The notes beneath the pieces are model-generated. The model was not told where the DNA came from, did not search any database, and saw only the letters and a program-made list of their open reading frames with translations. The position numbers were made by a program, and so were the translations under genes. This document shows, one piece after another, positions 1 to 5,251 of a DNA stretch of 5,251 bases; the stretch's first letter is position 1; the number at the start of each line of letters is the position of its first letter. The DNA comes from Candidatus Competibacteraceae bacterium (GTDB taxonomy: Bacteria > Pseudomonadota > Gammaproteobacteria > Competibacterales > Competibacteraceae), in contig JAAUQA010000280.1 in the NCBI GenBank assembly GCA_012032855.1, positions 1-5,251 on the forward strand, written 5' to 3'.

Positions 1-1
1 G

Positions 2-883
2 GTTCTGGTGTTCCATGATGCCGAGACCGGCAAACAATGGGTAGCGTCCCTGGTTGAGACGTGGCCGGGCAATGTCATTCCCATTGAGATTGAGGAAATC
101 GGCAGTGTGGGTATGGACATCTGGTTGGCTGCTTTGGCTCATGGCGCCAGCCGAGTGTTGCTGATGACGACTGCGCAAGTCGCTCCCAGCGTGCAGCAGG
201 AACTGCGTGAACAGCTGAGTTTCGCCCACGCCCTATTACACGGGATGGGCTATCCGCAGGCCGTTCTGGACTTGCTGGAGGCCGACCTGGACGAGCAAAA
301 CGTCTTGGCTGAATTACAAACCGGAACCGCCATGCCCGCCATCAAGCCGGCAGGCTTTGCCGGCAGCAACATTAAACGCGACGTGATGTATTACGCCATC
401 GATTGGCTGGCCGCGCAAACCACGCTCTCGCAAGCAGTGATTCCATTGCCGACACGGGCCCCATTTGGCGAAATACAAGTGAACCGTTCTACCTGCACAT
501 TGTGCATGGCCTGCGTTTCGGTGTGTCCTGTAGGCACTCTGTTTGACGGCGGCGATACGCCCAAGCTGGAATTTCTGGAGGCCAACTGCGTTCAGTGCGG
601 CCTGTGCGAAACCGCTTGTCCGGAAGATGCGATCACCCGCCAAACCCGCTTTCTATTTGATCAGCAACAACGCCGACGGCGTCGGGTATTGCACGAAGAA
701 GCAGCCTTCCACTGCGTACAGTGCGGCAAACCGTTCGCAACCAGCAGCATGATCGAAAAAATGACGGCCAAACTCGGCGGACACTGGATGTTTCAGGACG
801 AGCAAGCGGTTAACAGACTAAGAATGTGTGGGGATTGTCGGGTGCGCGATATGTTCGGTGAAGAAATAGGGGGACACCGATGA
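2..883 (+). CDS. 4Fe-4S polyferredoxin of formate dehydrogenase cluster (5' truncated)
   Basis: The frame is open to the window edge, so the GTG at 8 is not the true start and the N-terminal part lies outside. Counting residues from that GTG, residues 1-90 resemble the small MvhD/FrhD-like domain found beside heterodisulfide reductase-type proteins (IEEIGSVGMDIWLAALAHGA, 27-46). Two classic CxxCxxCxxxCP clusters follow: Cys163/166/169/173 and Cys194/197/200/204. Two extra CxxC pairs lie at 236/239 and 274/277 and could form a fifth metal site. No export signal or membrane segment is visible in the part present, which suggests a cytoplasmic electron carrier. Proteins of this type sit directly upstream of the chaperone and fdhX in Shewanella-like fdh clusters; their electron partner is not established. 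The last bases overlap the next start codon (ATGA, 880-883), which implies translational coupling. The family is secure; the exact function is inferred. Confidence 0.88.
   Translation, partial: VLVFHDAETGKQWVASLVETWPGNVIPIEIEEIGSVGMDIWLAALAHGASRVLLMTTAQVAPSVQQELREQLSFAHALLHGMGYPQAVLDLLEADLDEQNVLAELQTGTAMPAIKPAGFAGSNIKRDVMYYAIDWLAAQTTLSQAVIPLPTRAPFGEIQVNRSTCTLCMACVSVCPVGTLFDGGDTPKLEFLEANCVQCGLCETACPEDAITRQTRFLFDQQQRRRRRVLHEEAAFHCVQCGKPFATSSMIEKMTAKLGGHWMFQDEQAVNRLRMCGDCRVRDMFGEEIGGHR
868..874 (+). promoter_or_regulatory. Ribosome binding site of the TorD-family gene
   Basis: AGGGGGA lies 5 bases before the ATG at 880, inside the last codons of the ferredoxin gene. It supports the start that overlaps the upstream stop codon by four bases. 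Confidence 0.6.
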
Positions 884-1500
884 ACATTGCGCATTCCGAC
901 AACCCCGCTCCCGAGGACTTATCTGAGCGCTCTCTCCGTGCGGGTACTTACAGTCTATTGGCGAATTTGCTACGAGCCGCACCGGACCAAAATCTGCTGC
1001 AGCGCCTACAAGGTATTACCAGCGAGTCAAATGAACCACCGGCGGACAACATGAGCAAGGCATGGGCCCGATTGCGCAAAGTTGCTGAAGAAGCTGATCC
1101 CAAAGCGCTCGCTGATGAATATCTGGGTTTGTTTATCGGTCTCGGTCGTGGCGAATTAGTGCCTTACGGTTCCTGGTATCTGACCGGTTTTCTGATGGAA
1201 AAACCGTTAGCGGAATTACGCCAAGATTTAGCTGCTTTAGGTTATGAACGTCAAGAAGGCGTACATGAACCGGAAGATCATGTCGCTGCGCTCTGCGAGG
1301 TCATGGCGCTGTTGATCACGGATGAAGCCGTCACTTGGGAACAACAACAGCAATTCTTTGACGCGCACTTGGGAGCCTGGATGGAGACTTTTTTTCACGA
1401 TTTAGAACATGCCAATAGCGCCAACTTTTATCGCCCGGTAGGTCACTTGGGGCGAGAATTCATAACACTGGAAAAACGTTATTTAGCGATGTTGGTATAA
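880..1500 (+). CDS. TorD/DmsD-family molybdoenzyme maturation chaperone
   Basis: This is a 206-residue, all-helical-looking cytoplasmic protein of the usual TorD-family length. Family landmarks are visible: EYLGLFIG at 80-87, PYGSWYL at 95-101 and the hallmark EPEDH at 130-134. TorD-family chaperones bind the Tat signal and apo form of a molybdopterin enzyme, allow cofactor insertion and prevent premature export. Its place between the ferredoxin and the two Tat-signal proteins makes FdhA the obvious client. The start is fixed by the ATGA overlap and the ribosome binding site at 868-874. Third codon positions look AT-rich here: in the sample 1201-1260 only 4 of 20 end in G or C, against 14 of 20 in fdhA at 2701-2760. 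The client assignment is inferred from position. Confidence 0.9.
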   Translation: MNIAHSDNPAPEDLSERSLRAGTYSLLANLLRAAPDQNLLQRLQGITSESNEPPADNMSKAWARLRKVAEEADPKALADEYLGLFIGLGRGELVPYGSWYLTGFLMEKPLAELRQDLAALGYERQEGVHEPEDHVAALCEVMALLITDEAVTWEQQQQFFDAHLGAWMETFFHDLEHANSANFYRPVGHLGREFITLEKRYLAMLV

Positions 1501-1559
1501 GCGATTTTACGGATAGATAAAAACAAAGAGGGTAGAGAGGCAAACTGTGTTCAACGATG

Positions 1560-1564
1560 AGGAG
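1560..1564 (+). promoter_or_regulatory. Ribosome binding site deciding the fdhX start
   Basis: AGGAG lies 9 bases before the ATG at 1574. A competing GTG at 1547 has a weaker GAGAGG (1535-1540) six bases upstream. The ATG is preferred because it gives a 68-residue product of normal family length with a short basic n-region before the twin arginine. Confidence 0.55.
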
Positions 1565-1573
1565 AATGTGTAC

Positions 1574-1780
1574 ATGATCAAGAACATCACCGCAACGCCA
1601 ATTAGTCGGCGTCACTTCTTGCGGACTACCGTGATTGCCGGCGCCGGTGTGGCGACGGGCGCTGTAGCGACGGGGGCTGCCGTAGCAACCGAAACAACAC
1701 CGACGGCACGAGCTGCCGCCAAACAGGGTTATCACTTAACCCAACATATCGCGGATTATTACCGCACCGCCAAAGGTTAA
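1574..1780 (+). CDS. fdhX: Formate dehydrogenase region Tat-target small protein
   Basis: This is a 68-residue protein with a complete twin-arginine signal: SRRHFLR at residues 11-17, a hydrophobic Ala/Gly/Val/Thr stretch at 20-38, and a possible cleavage site after ARA (45-47). Only about 20 residues would remain, ending GYHLTQHIADYYRTAKG. That tyrosine/histidine-rich tail and the location just before fdhA match the small 'formate dehydrogenase region Tat target' family (about 66 aa), called FdhX in Shewanella. Its biochemical role is not known. It may be a small periplasmic or membrane-anchored accessory of the FdhABC complex. A GTG at 1547 would add nine residues and is less likely. A 73-base gap separates it from the chaperone gene and a 56-base gap from fdhA, with no terminator visible, so it is probably co-transcribed with both. 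Confidence 0.87.
   Translation: MIKNITATPISRRHFLRTTVIAGAGVATGAVATGAAVATETTPTARAAAKQGYHLTQHIADYYRTAKG
1649..1678 (+). repeat. Tandem 15-base repeat in the fdhX signal peptide
   Basis: Two adjacent 15-base units (1649-1663 and 1664-1678) match at 13 of 15 positions and encode VATGA twice in the hydrophobic core of the Tat signal. A degenerate third unit follows (AVAT). Slippage here would lengthen or shorten the h-region without breaking the frame. Confidence 0.7.
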
Positions 1781-1819
1781 CGCCTCACGCATCAAACTGC
1801 ACCGCCAGCTTAAGGGATT

Positions 1820-1827
1820 AAGGAGGA
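1820..1827 (+). promoter_or_regulatory. Strong ribosome binding site of fdhA
   Basis: AAGGAGGA ends nine bases before the ATG at 1837. It is nearly a full anti-16S match and fixes the FdhA start ahead of the in-frame ATG at 1846. Confidence 0.75.
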
Positions 1828-1836
1828 GAAATTGTC

Positions 1837-3210
1837 ATGAAATTGATGAAACGATCGACCGATGTGAGTCGCGAAGCCGACGCGCATCACGCAACACCAA
1901 AGCTGTTTACCGGGTTACCCACTAACCGCCGGAATTTCCTGAAGAATTCCGGTATCGTCATGGGCGGCGGCGCCATCGCAGCAATGGCGACCCCCGGTAT
2001 GATGAAGAAAGCCCAAGCCACCGTAGCCGAGAGCGGCAGTGGCGAAACCACCGTCGCCCGTTCCGTTTGTACCCATTGCTCAGTGGGATGCGGAATCTAC
2101 GCAGAGGTACAAAACGGGGTATGGACCGGTCAGGAACCCGCCTTCGATCATCCCTTTAACCTGGGCGCGCATTGCGCCAAGGGTGCGTCGGTGCGCGAAC
2201 ACGGCCACGGCGAAAGGCGCCTGAAATACCCCATGAAGCTGGTCGGCGGCAAATGGCAAAAACTGTCCTGGGATCAGGCCATTGACGAAATCGGCGATCA
2301 GCTACTGAAAATCCGTGAACAATCCGGTCCCGATTCGGCTTATTGGTTGGGCTCGGCCAAGTTCAACAACGAGCAAGCCTATCTGTACCGCAAATTCGCG
2401 GCGATGTGGGGCACCAACAACGTCGATCATCAGGCGCGTATTTGCCATTCAACCACCGTAGCGGGTGTTGCTAACACCTGGGGCTACGGAGCGATGACCA
2501 ATTCCTATAACGACATCCACCACAGCAAGTCGATTCTGATCATCGGCGGCAACCCGGCGGAAGCACACCCGGTATCGCTACAGCACGTGTTTCGGGGTAA
2601 GGAAGCGGGCGCCAAGCTGATTGTGATTGATCCGCGCTTTACCCGCACCGCCGCCCATGCCGATCACTACGCCAAATTGCGCCCCGGCAGCGATGTGGCG
2701 ATGGTCTGGGGCATGCTCTGGCATATCTTTGAAAACGGATGGGAAGACAAGGAATTCATCAACCAACGTGTGTACGGCATGGACGAGGTACGCGCCGAAG
2801 TCGCCAAGTGGACTCCCGATGAAGTTGAACGGGTGACCGGCGTACCCGAGGCGGATGTCAAAAAGGCCGCGCAATTGATGGCCGAGAATCGGCCAGGCAC
2901 GTTTATCTGGTGCATGGGCGGCACCCAACACACCACCGGCAACAACAACACCCGGGCCTACTGCGTATTCCAACTCGCTTTGGGCAATATGGGCGTGGAG
3001 GGCGGCGGCACCAATATCTTCCGTGGCCACGACAATGTTCAAGGCGCTACCGATCTCGGCGTGCTGGCGGACACCCTACCCGGCTACTACGGCTTAACAG
3101 AGGGTTCTTGGAAACACTGGGCGGGCGTCTGGGATCTGGATTATGAATGGATCAAATCCCGCTTCGACACCGGTTCCTATGAGGAAAAGACGGTGCACCG
3201 GTTCCGGTGA
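1837..3210 (+). CDS. fdhA: Formate dehydrogenase catalytic subunit FdhA, N-terminal portion (frameshifted)
   Basis: This is the N-terminal half of a periplasmic molybdopterin formate dehydrogenase, which oxidises formate to CO2. A Tat signal carries TNRRNFLK at 29-36, a Gly/Ala core, and a likely cleavage after AQA (59-61). A 4Fe-4S site follows: Cys78, 81, 85 and 113. The active-site Mo/W ligand is Cys203 in ARICHSTTVAG (200-210, codon TGC at 2443-2445), followed by His204, so this is the cysteine form, not selenocysteine. FRGHDNVQGATDLG (395-408) is a further formate dehydrogenase signature. The n-region before the twin arginine is long (about 29 residues), as I recall for Shewanella-type FdhA. 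Homologous reading leaves this frame near 3188; the last six residues and the TGA at 3208-3210 are frameshift products. As given, the gene would yield an inactive truncated protein, most likely because of a one-base sequence error. Confidence 0.93.
   Translation: MKLMKRSTDVSREADAHHATPKLFTGLPTNRRNFLKNSGIVMGGGAIAAMATPGMMKKAQATVAESGSGETTVARSVCTHCSVGCGIYAEVQNGVWTGQEPAFDHPFNLGAHCAKGASVREHGHGERRLKYPMKLVGGKWQKLSWDQAIDEIGDQLLKIREQSGPDSAYWLGSAKFNNEQAYLYRKFAAMWGTNNVDHQARICHSTTVAGVANTWGYGAMTNSYNDIHHSKSILIIGGNPAEAHPVSLQHVFRGKEAGAKLIVIDPRFTRTAAHADHYAKLRPGSDVAMVWGMLWHIFENGWEDKEFINQRVYGMDEVRAEVAKWTPDEVERVTGVPEADVKKAAQLMAENRPGTFIWCMGGTQHTTGNNNTRAYCVFQLALGNMGVEGGGTNIFRGHDNVQGATDLGVLADTLPGYYGLTEGSWKHWAGVWDLDYEWIKSRFDTGSYEEKTVHRFR
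3184..3191 (+). other. Frameshift 1 in fdhA (one base missing in an A run)
   Basis: Frame 1 reads EEKTVHRFR then stops. The frame that starts at positions divisible by 3 reads EKDGAPVPVMNTNGITVSRW and continues as FdhA. One more A in the run at 3185-3188 would join them as EEKDGAP. A short run is a typical place for a sequencing deletion. Confidence 0.8.
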
Positions 3211-4142
3211 TGAATACCAACGGTATTACGGTATCGCGCTGGATCGACGGTATCCTGGAAGACAAGGCGAATATCGCTCAGAAGGATAATCTGCATGCCA
3301 TGTTCCTGTGGGGCCATGCACCTAACAGTCAGACCCGTGGCCCTGAGCAGAAAAAGGCTATGGAAAAGGTCGATCTGCTGGTAGTCGTCGATCCCTATCC
3401 GACGGTCACCGCTTCAATGCAGGATCGTACCGATAACATGTACCTGCTACCAGCCTGCACCCAGTTCGAAACCTACGGCTCGGTGACGGCATCCAACCGC
3501 TCGTTGCAATGGCGCGACAAGGTGATTGAGCCGCTGTTCGAGTCCAAGCCCGATCACACCATCATGTATTTAATGGCCAAGAAGCTGGGGTTCGAAGAAC
3601 AACTGTTCAAGAACATTCAAGTCAATAACGGCGAGCCCCTGATTGAGGACATTACCCGCGAGTTCAACAAGGGTATGTGGACGATCGGCTACACTGGGCA
3701 AAGCCCCGAACGTCTGAAGCAACATCAGCAAAACTGGCACACCTTCAATACCACCTCGCTGAAAGCCGAAGGCGGTCCGGCGGATGGCGATTTCTATGGT
3801 ATGCCCTGGCCTTCTTGGGGCACGGCGGAGATGAAACACCCCGGCACCCCCAATCTCTATGACACCAGTAAACCGGTCAAAGAGGGCGGTTTGACCTTCC
3901 GTGCGCGTTTCGGCGTGGAACGCGATGGCGTCAGTCTGTTAGCCGATGGCTCTTATAGTAAAGATTCGGAGATCGAAGACGGTTATCCCGAATTTACCGC
4001 CGATATGCTCAAGCAACTCGGTTGGTGGGACGACCTGACCGAAGCAGAGAAAGCGCTCGCCGAGGGCAAAAACTGGAAAACCGATCTGTCCGGCGGTATT
4101 CAGCGAGTGGCCATTGGAACACGGCTGCGCTCCGTTCGGTAA
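3189..4142 (+). CDS. fdhA: FdhA middle portion (second frame of the broken fdhA gene)
   Basis: This continues FdhA in another frame; an automatic caller would start it at GTG 3207. No ribosome binding site precedes that codon, and homologous sequence begins earlier (DGAPVP from 3189), so it is not a separate gene. It covers the later part of the molybdopterin oxidoreductase domain. Features are the cofactor-region text MFLWGHAPNSQTRG and VDLLVVVDPYPT, then ETYGSVTASNRSLQWR (3468-3515), a formate dehydrogenase signature near the pterin. Next come a family-specific insert (REFNKGMWTIGYTGQSPERL) and a Trp-rich segment, GMPWPSWGT. The homologous part ends at about 4115 with GGIQRVAI. The remaining residues GTRLRSVR and the TAA at 4140-4142 come from a second frameshift. 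The identification as FdhA is firm; the break is probably artefactual. Confidence 0.9.
   Translation, partial: DGAPVPVMNTNGITVSRWIDGILEDKANIAQKDNLHAMFLWGHAPNSQTRGPEQKKAMEKVDLLVVVDPYPTVTASMQDRTDNMYLLPACTQFETYGSVTASNRSLQWRDKVIEPLFESKPDHTIMYLMAKKLGFEEQLFKNIQVNNGEPLIEDITREFNKGMWTIGYTGQSPERLKQHQQNWHTFNTTSLKAEGGPADGDFYGMPWPSWGTAEMKHPGTPNLYDTSKPVKEGGLTFRARFGVERDGVSLLADGSYSKDSEIEDGYPEFTADMLKQLGWWDDLTEAEKALAEGKNWKTDLSGGIQRVAIGTRLRSVR
3191..3209 (+). other. Overlapping inverted repeats just after the A-run
   Basis: CGGTG CACCG at 3191-3200 is a perfect palindrome, and CACCGG TT CCGGTG at 3196-3209 is a second one sharing CACCG. RNA could form a 5-bp stem with a GUUC loop at 3196-3209. The site begins just after the AAAAG at frameshift 1. 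It may promote sequencing error or, less likely, ribosomal slippage. Confidence 0.55.
4113..4120 (+). other. Frameshift 2 in fdhA (one extra base)
   Basis: FdhA runs as GGIQRVAI up to the ATT at 4113-4115, then resumes in frame 1 as HGCAPFGNAKARCVV from CAC at 4120. The four bases GGAA between them should be three. Removing one G at 4116/4117 gives IEHGCAPFGN. Confidence 0.8.
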
Positions 4143-4461
4143 CGCCAAAGCGCGCTGCGTGGTGTGGAACTTCCCGGACGCCGTGCCGATCCACCGCGAA
4201 CCGCTGTATACCTCACGCTACGAACTGGTGGAAAAATATCCGACCTACGAGGACCGTAAGAGCTTCTGGCGCTTGCCGACCCGCTACGCGTCCATCCAGG
4301 CCAAGGACTATTCCAAGGACTTTCCGCTCATTCATACCAGCGGGCGGCTGGTGGAATACGAAGGCGGCGGCGACGAAACCCGTTCCAACCCGTGGTTGGC
4401 TGAGCTGCAACAGAATATGTTTGCAGAAATCAACCAGGGAGACGCCAACGATGCCGGTATC
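4120..4461 (+). pseudogene. fdhA: FdhA C-terminal portion, cut off at a chimeric junction
   Basis: This is the third piece of the same FdhA, back in the frame of the N-terminal piece. It starts HGCAPFGNAKARCVVWNFPD and enters the molybdopterin dinucleotide-binding domain: SGRLVEYEGGG (4339-4371), then ETRSNPWLAELQQNMFAEIN, both typical of Tat-linked formate dehydrogenases. FdhA similarity ends around DANDAGI (4444-4461). Corrected for the two frameshifts, the reconstructed protein is about 874 residues. From memory, Shewanella-type FdhA is about 950, so roughly 75 C-terminal residues that complete the cofactor cap are absent. fdhB and fdhC, expected next, are missing too. No stop codon occurs; the frame runs straight into glycosyltransferase sequence. 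Confidence 0.85.
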
Positions 4462-4467
4462 GCCGAG
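4450..4467 (+). other. Junction between formate dehydrogenase and glycosyltransferase DNA
   Basis: Up to about 4458 the protein reads as FdhA (MFAEINQGDANDAG). From about 4462 it reads as the start region of a GT4 enzyme (AEALARTGEVDVVVLTDRPE). Base composition shifts at the same place: hand counts give 28 of 60 G+C at 2701-2760 and 41 of 60 at 4801-4860. No insertion sequence end, attachment site or long repeat is visible at the join. Confidence 0.8.
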
Positions 4468-5251
4468 GCTCTGGCGCGCACGGGGGAGGTGGACGTCGTC
4501 GTCCTGACCGATCGACCCGAGGCCTTCCCGGGAATCCCCGCTGTCCGCCTGACGGGTCCGCGCCCCTGGGCGGATCACGTGCAGGTGCCGCGCATTCTCC
4601 GGCACCTGGGCGCCGACCTCTACCACAACACCAAGAACGCCCTGCCGCTTCGTCTCTCCTGCCCCGCGGTCGTGACCATCCACGACCTCGCCTACCACCA
4701 CCACCCCGAGACCTTCGGCGCCCCCTCGCGCCTCTACCTGCGCCTCGTCCATCGCCACGCGGCGAAACGCGCCGACCGGATCATCGCCGTCTCCGCCCAC
4801 GCTCGCGACGATCTCGTCGCCACCCTGGGCGTCGAGCCGACGCGCATCGACGTCATCCATCACGGGGTCGCCGAGGCCTTCCATCGCCACGCGCGTCCGC
4901 TCCACCACCGCGCGGCCGAGCCCTACGTCCTCTCGGTAGGGACGATCCAGGCGCGCAAGAATCTCGATGTGCTCGTGCGCGCCGTGGGGCGCCTGCGCGA
5001 ACGCACGGGCCTCCCCGTACCCCTCCGCATGCGGCCGGCGCGGGTGGAAGACGGCCGCCTTCGACGCCGCCATCCGCGAAGTGCCCGTCGAGATCCTCGA
5101 CGTAGTGCCCGACGAGGCGTTGCCGGCCCTTTACGGGGATGCCGCCGTCTTCGTCCAGCCCTCCTCCTACGAGGGGGTTCGGTCTCACCGCCGCCGAAGA
5201 CGATGGCGAGCGGCGCTCCCGTCGTCGCGGCGAGGGGCGGGAGCCTGCCCG
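4462..5251 (+). CDS. Glycosyltransferase family 4 (N-terminus lost, frameshifted, runs off window)
   Basis: This is a GT-B fold glycosyltransferase that would transfer a sugar from a nucleotide sugar, typically in polysaccharide or glycolipid synthesis; donor and acceptor cannot be told. The N-terminal domain shows VVTIHDLAYHHHPETF (4669-4716), RADRIIAVSAHARDDLV (from 4768) and IDVIHHGV (4846-4869). The donor domain begins YVLSVGTIQARKN (4924-4962), with the conserved phosphate-contacting Lys at 4957-4959. After a frame change it continues CGRRGWKTAAFDAAIREVPV (5030-5089), then VQPSSYEG, FGLTAAE in a third frame, and MASGAPVVAARGG back in frame 1. The EX7E motif, from the Glu at 5171-5173 to the Glu at 5196-5198, is recovered only by correcting frames. 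The first 30-40 residues, including the usual glycine-rich loop, are missing. High GC and GC-ending codons (17 of 20 at 4801-4860) set it apart from the fdh genes. Confidence 0.87.
5026..5035 (+). other. Frameshift 3, in the glycosyltransferase
   Basis: Frame 1 reads GLPVPLR then degenerates into arginine-rich text. The next frame reads CGRRGWKTAAFDAA, as expected for GT4. The ATGC at 5029-5032 has one base too many or two too few; a normal enzyme would read something like LRIAGRRGW. Confidence 0.7.
5171..5178 (+). other. Frameshift 4, in the glycosyltransferase (extra G in a G run)
   Basis: The five Gs at 5173-5177 split SSYEG from FGLTAAE. Four Gs would give the standard YEGFGLTAAE. Confidence 0.75.
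5198..5203 (+). other. Frameshift 5, in the glycosyltransferase (extra base)
   Basis: GAA GACG ATG should read GAA GCG ATG, giving AAEAMASGAPVV, so the A at 5200 appears to be inserted. It returns the reading to frame 1, which then stays open to the window end. Confidence 0.75.

Noticed and set aside
1492..1519. Possible promoter TTGGTA - 16 bases - TAGATA ahead of fdhX
   Set aside because: Only 4 of 6 and 3 of 6 consensus matches, easily expected by chance; it would need transcript 5'-end mapping.
1547..1573. GTG at 1547 as the start of fdhX
   Set aside because: ATG 1574 has the better-placed AGGAG and gives the usual family length; the GTG form adds an acidic stretch before the Tat n-region.
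1929..1952. Inverted repeat CCGGAATT - 8 bases - AATTCCGG in the fdhA signal region
   Set aside because: The arms are perfect, but it sits in the conserved NRRNFLKNSG codons, lacks a T tract, and is probably a by-product of codon choice. It is not a terminator and no operator is known here.
2578..3042. Minus-strand open frame inside fdhA
   Set aside because: The sense strand encodes conserved FdhA motifs; the antisense text shows only His/Gly/Val bias.
3207..4142. A separate gene starting at GTG 3207 that overlaps the upstream stop, like a translationally coupled pair
   Set aside because: There is no ribosome binding site, FdhA homology begins upstream of the GTG in the same frame, and the two parts together form one known protein.
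4450..4467. Mobile element or phage integration causing the join
   Set aside because: No transposase, integrase, terminal inverted repeat, target duplication or tRNA end is visible on either side.
4022..4507. Plus-strand open frame of 161 codons with Arg/Thr/Pro-rich text
   Set aside because: It is a shadow frame over FdhA and the start of the glycosyltransferase, with no family resemblance.
4213..5073. Long minus-strand open frame of 286 codons
   Set aside because: It lies opposite clear FdhA and GT4 coding sequence, spans the junction, has no recognisable domain, and is expected by chance in GC-rich antisense DNA.

Overview
The window holds two unrelated pieces of DNA joined head to tail. 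Bases 1 to about 4455 are the left part of a respiratory formate dehydrogenase operon. Bases from about 4462 to the end are an internal piece of a family 4 glycosyltransferase gene from much more GC-rich DNA. All genes read on the + strand.

Left part: a 5'-truncated polyferredoxin with two 4Fe-4S motifs (2-883), a TorD-family chaperone (880-1500, overlapping by ATGA), a tiny twin-arginine protein of the 'formate dehydrogenase region Tat target' type (1574-1780), and the Tat-exported molybdenum/tungsten catalytic subunit FdhA (from 1837). This order is the one known from gammaproteobacterial clusters such as Shewanella fdhXABC, and the FdhA text resembles that group closely. The host is therefore probably a gammaproteobacterium or another proteobacterium of moderate GC. 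The chaperone would mature FdhA in the cytoplasm before Tat export. FdhA would oxidise formate in the periplasm and pass electrons to FdhB and FdhC, whose genes should follow but are not here.

fdhA is broken in this sequence. Reading homologous protein through it needs a missing base near 3185-3189 and an extra base near 4116-4117. It then stops being FdhA-like at about 4450-4467, before its C-terminus. The reading frame passes straight into the glycosyltransferase, which has lost its N-terminus and needs three further single-base corrections (near 5029, 5177 and 5200) before the window ends inside it.

The first 3.1 kb is clean, whereas five apparent indels and a junction fall in the last 2.1 kb. 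The simplest reading is a low-quality contig end with a chimeric join, not a new fusion enzyme. No RNA gene, CRISPR array, insertion sequence or convincing terminator was seen. The two gaps between genes are short (73 and 56 bases).
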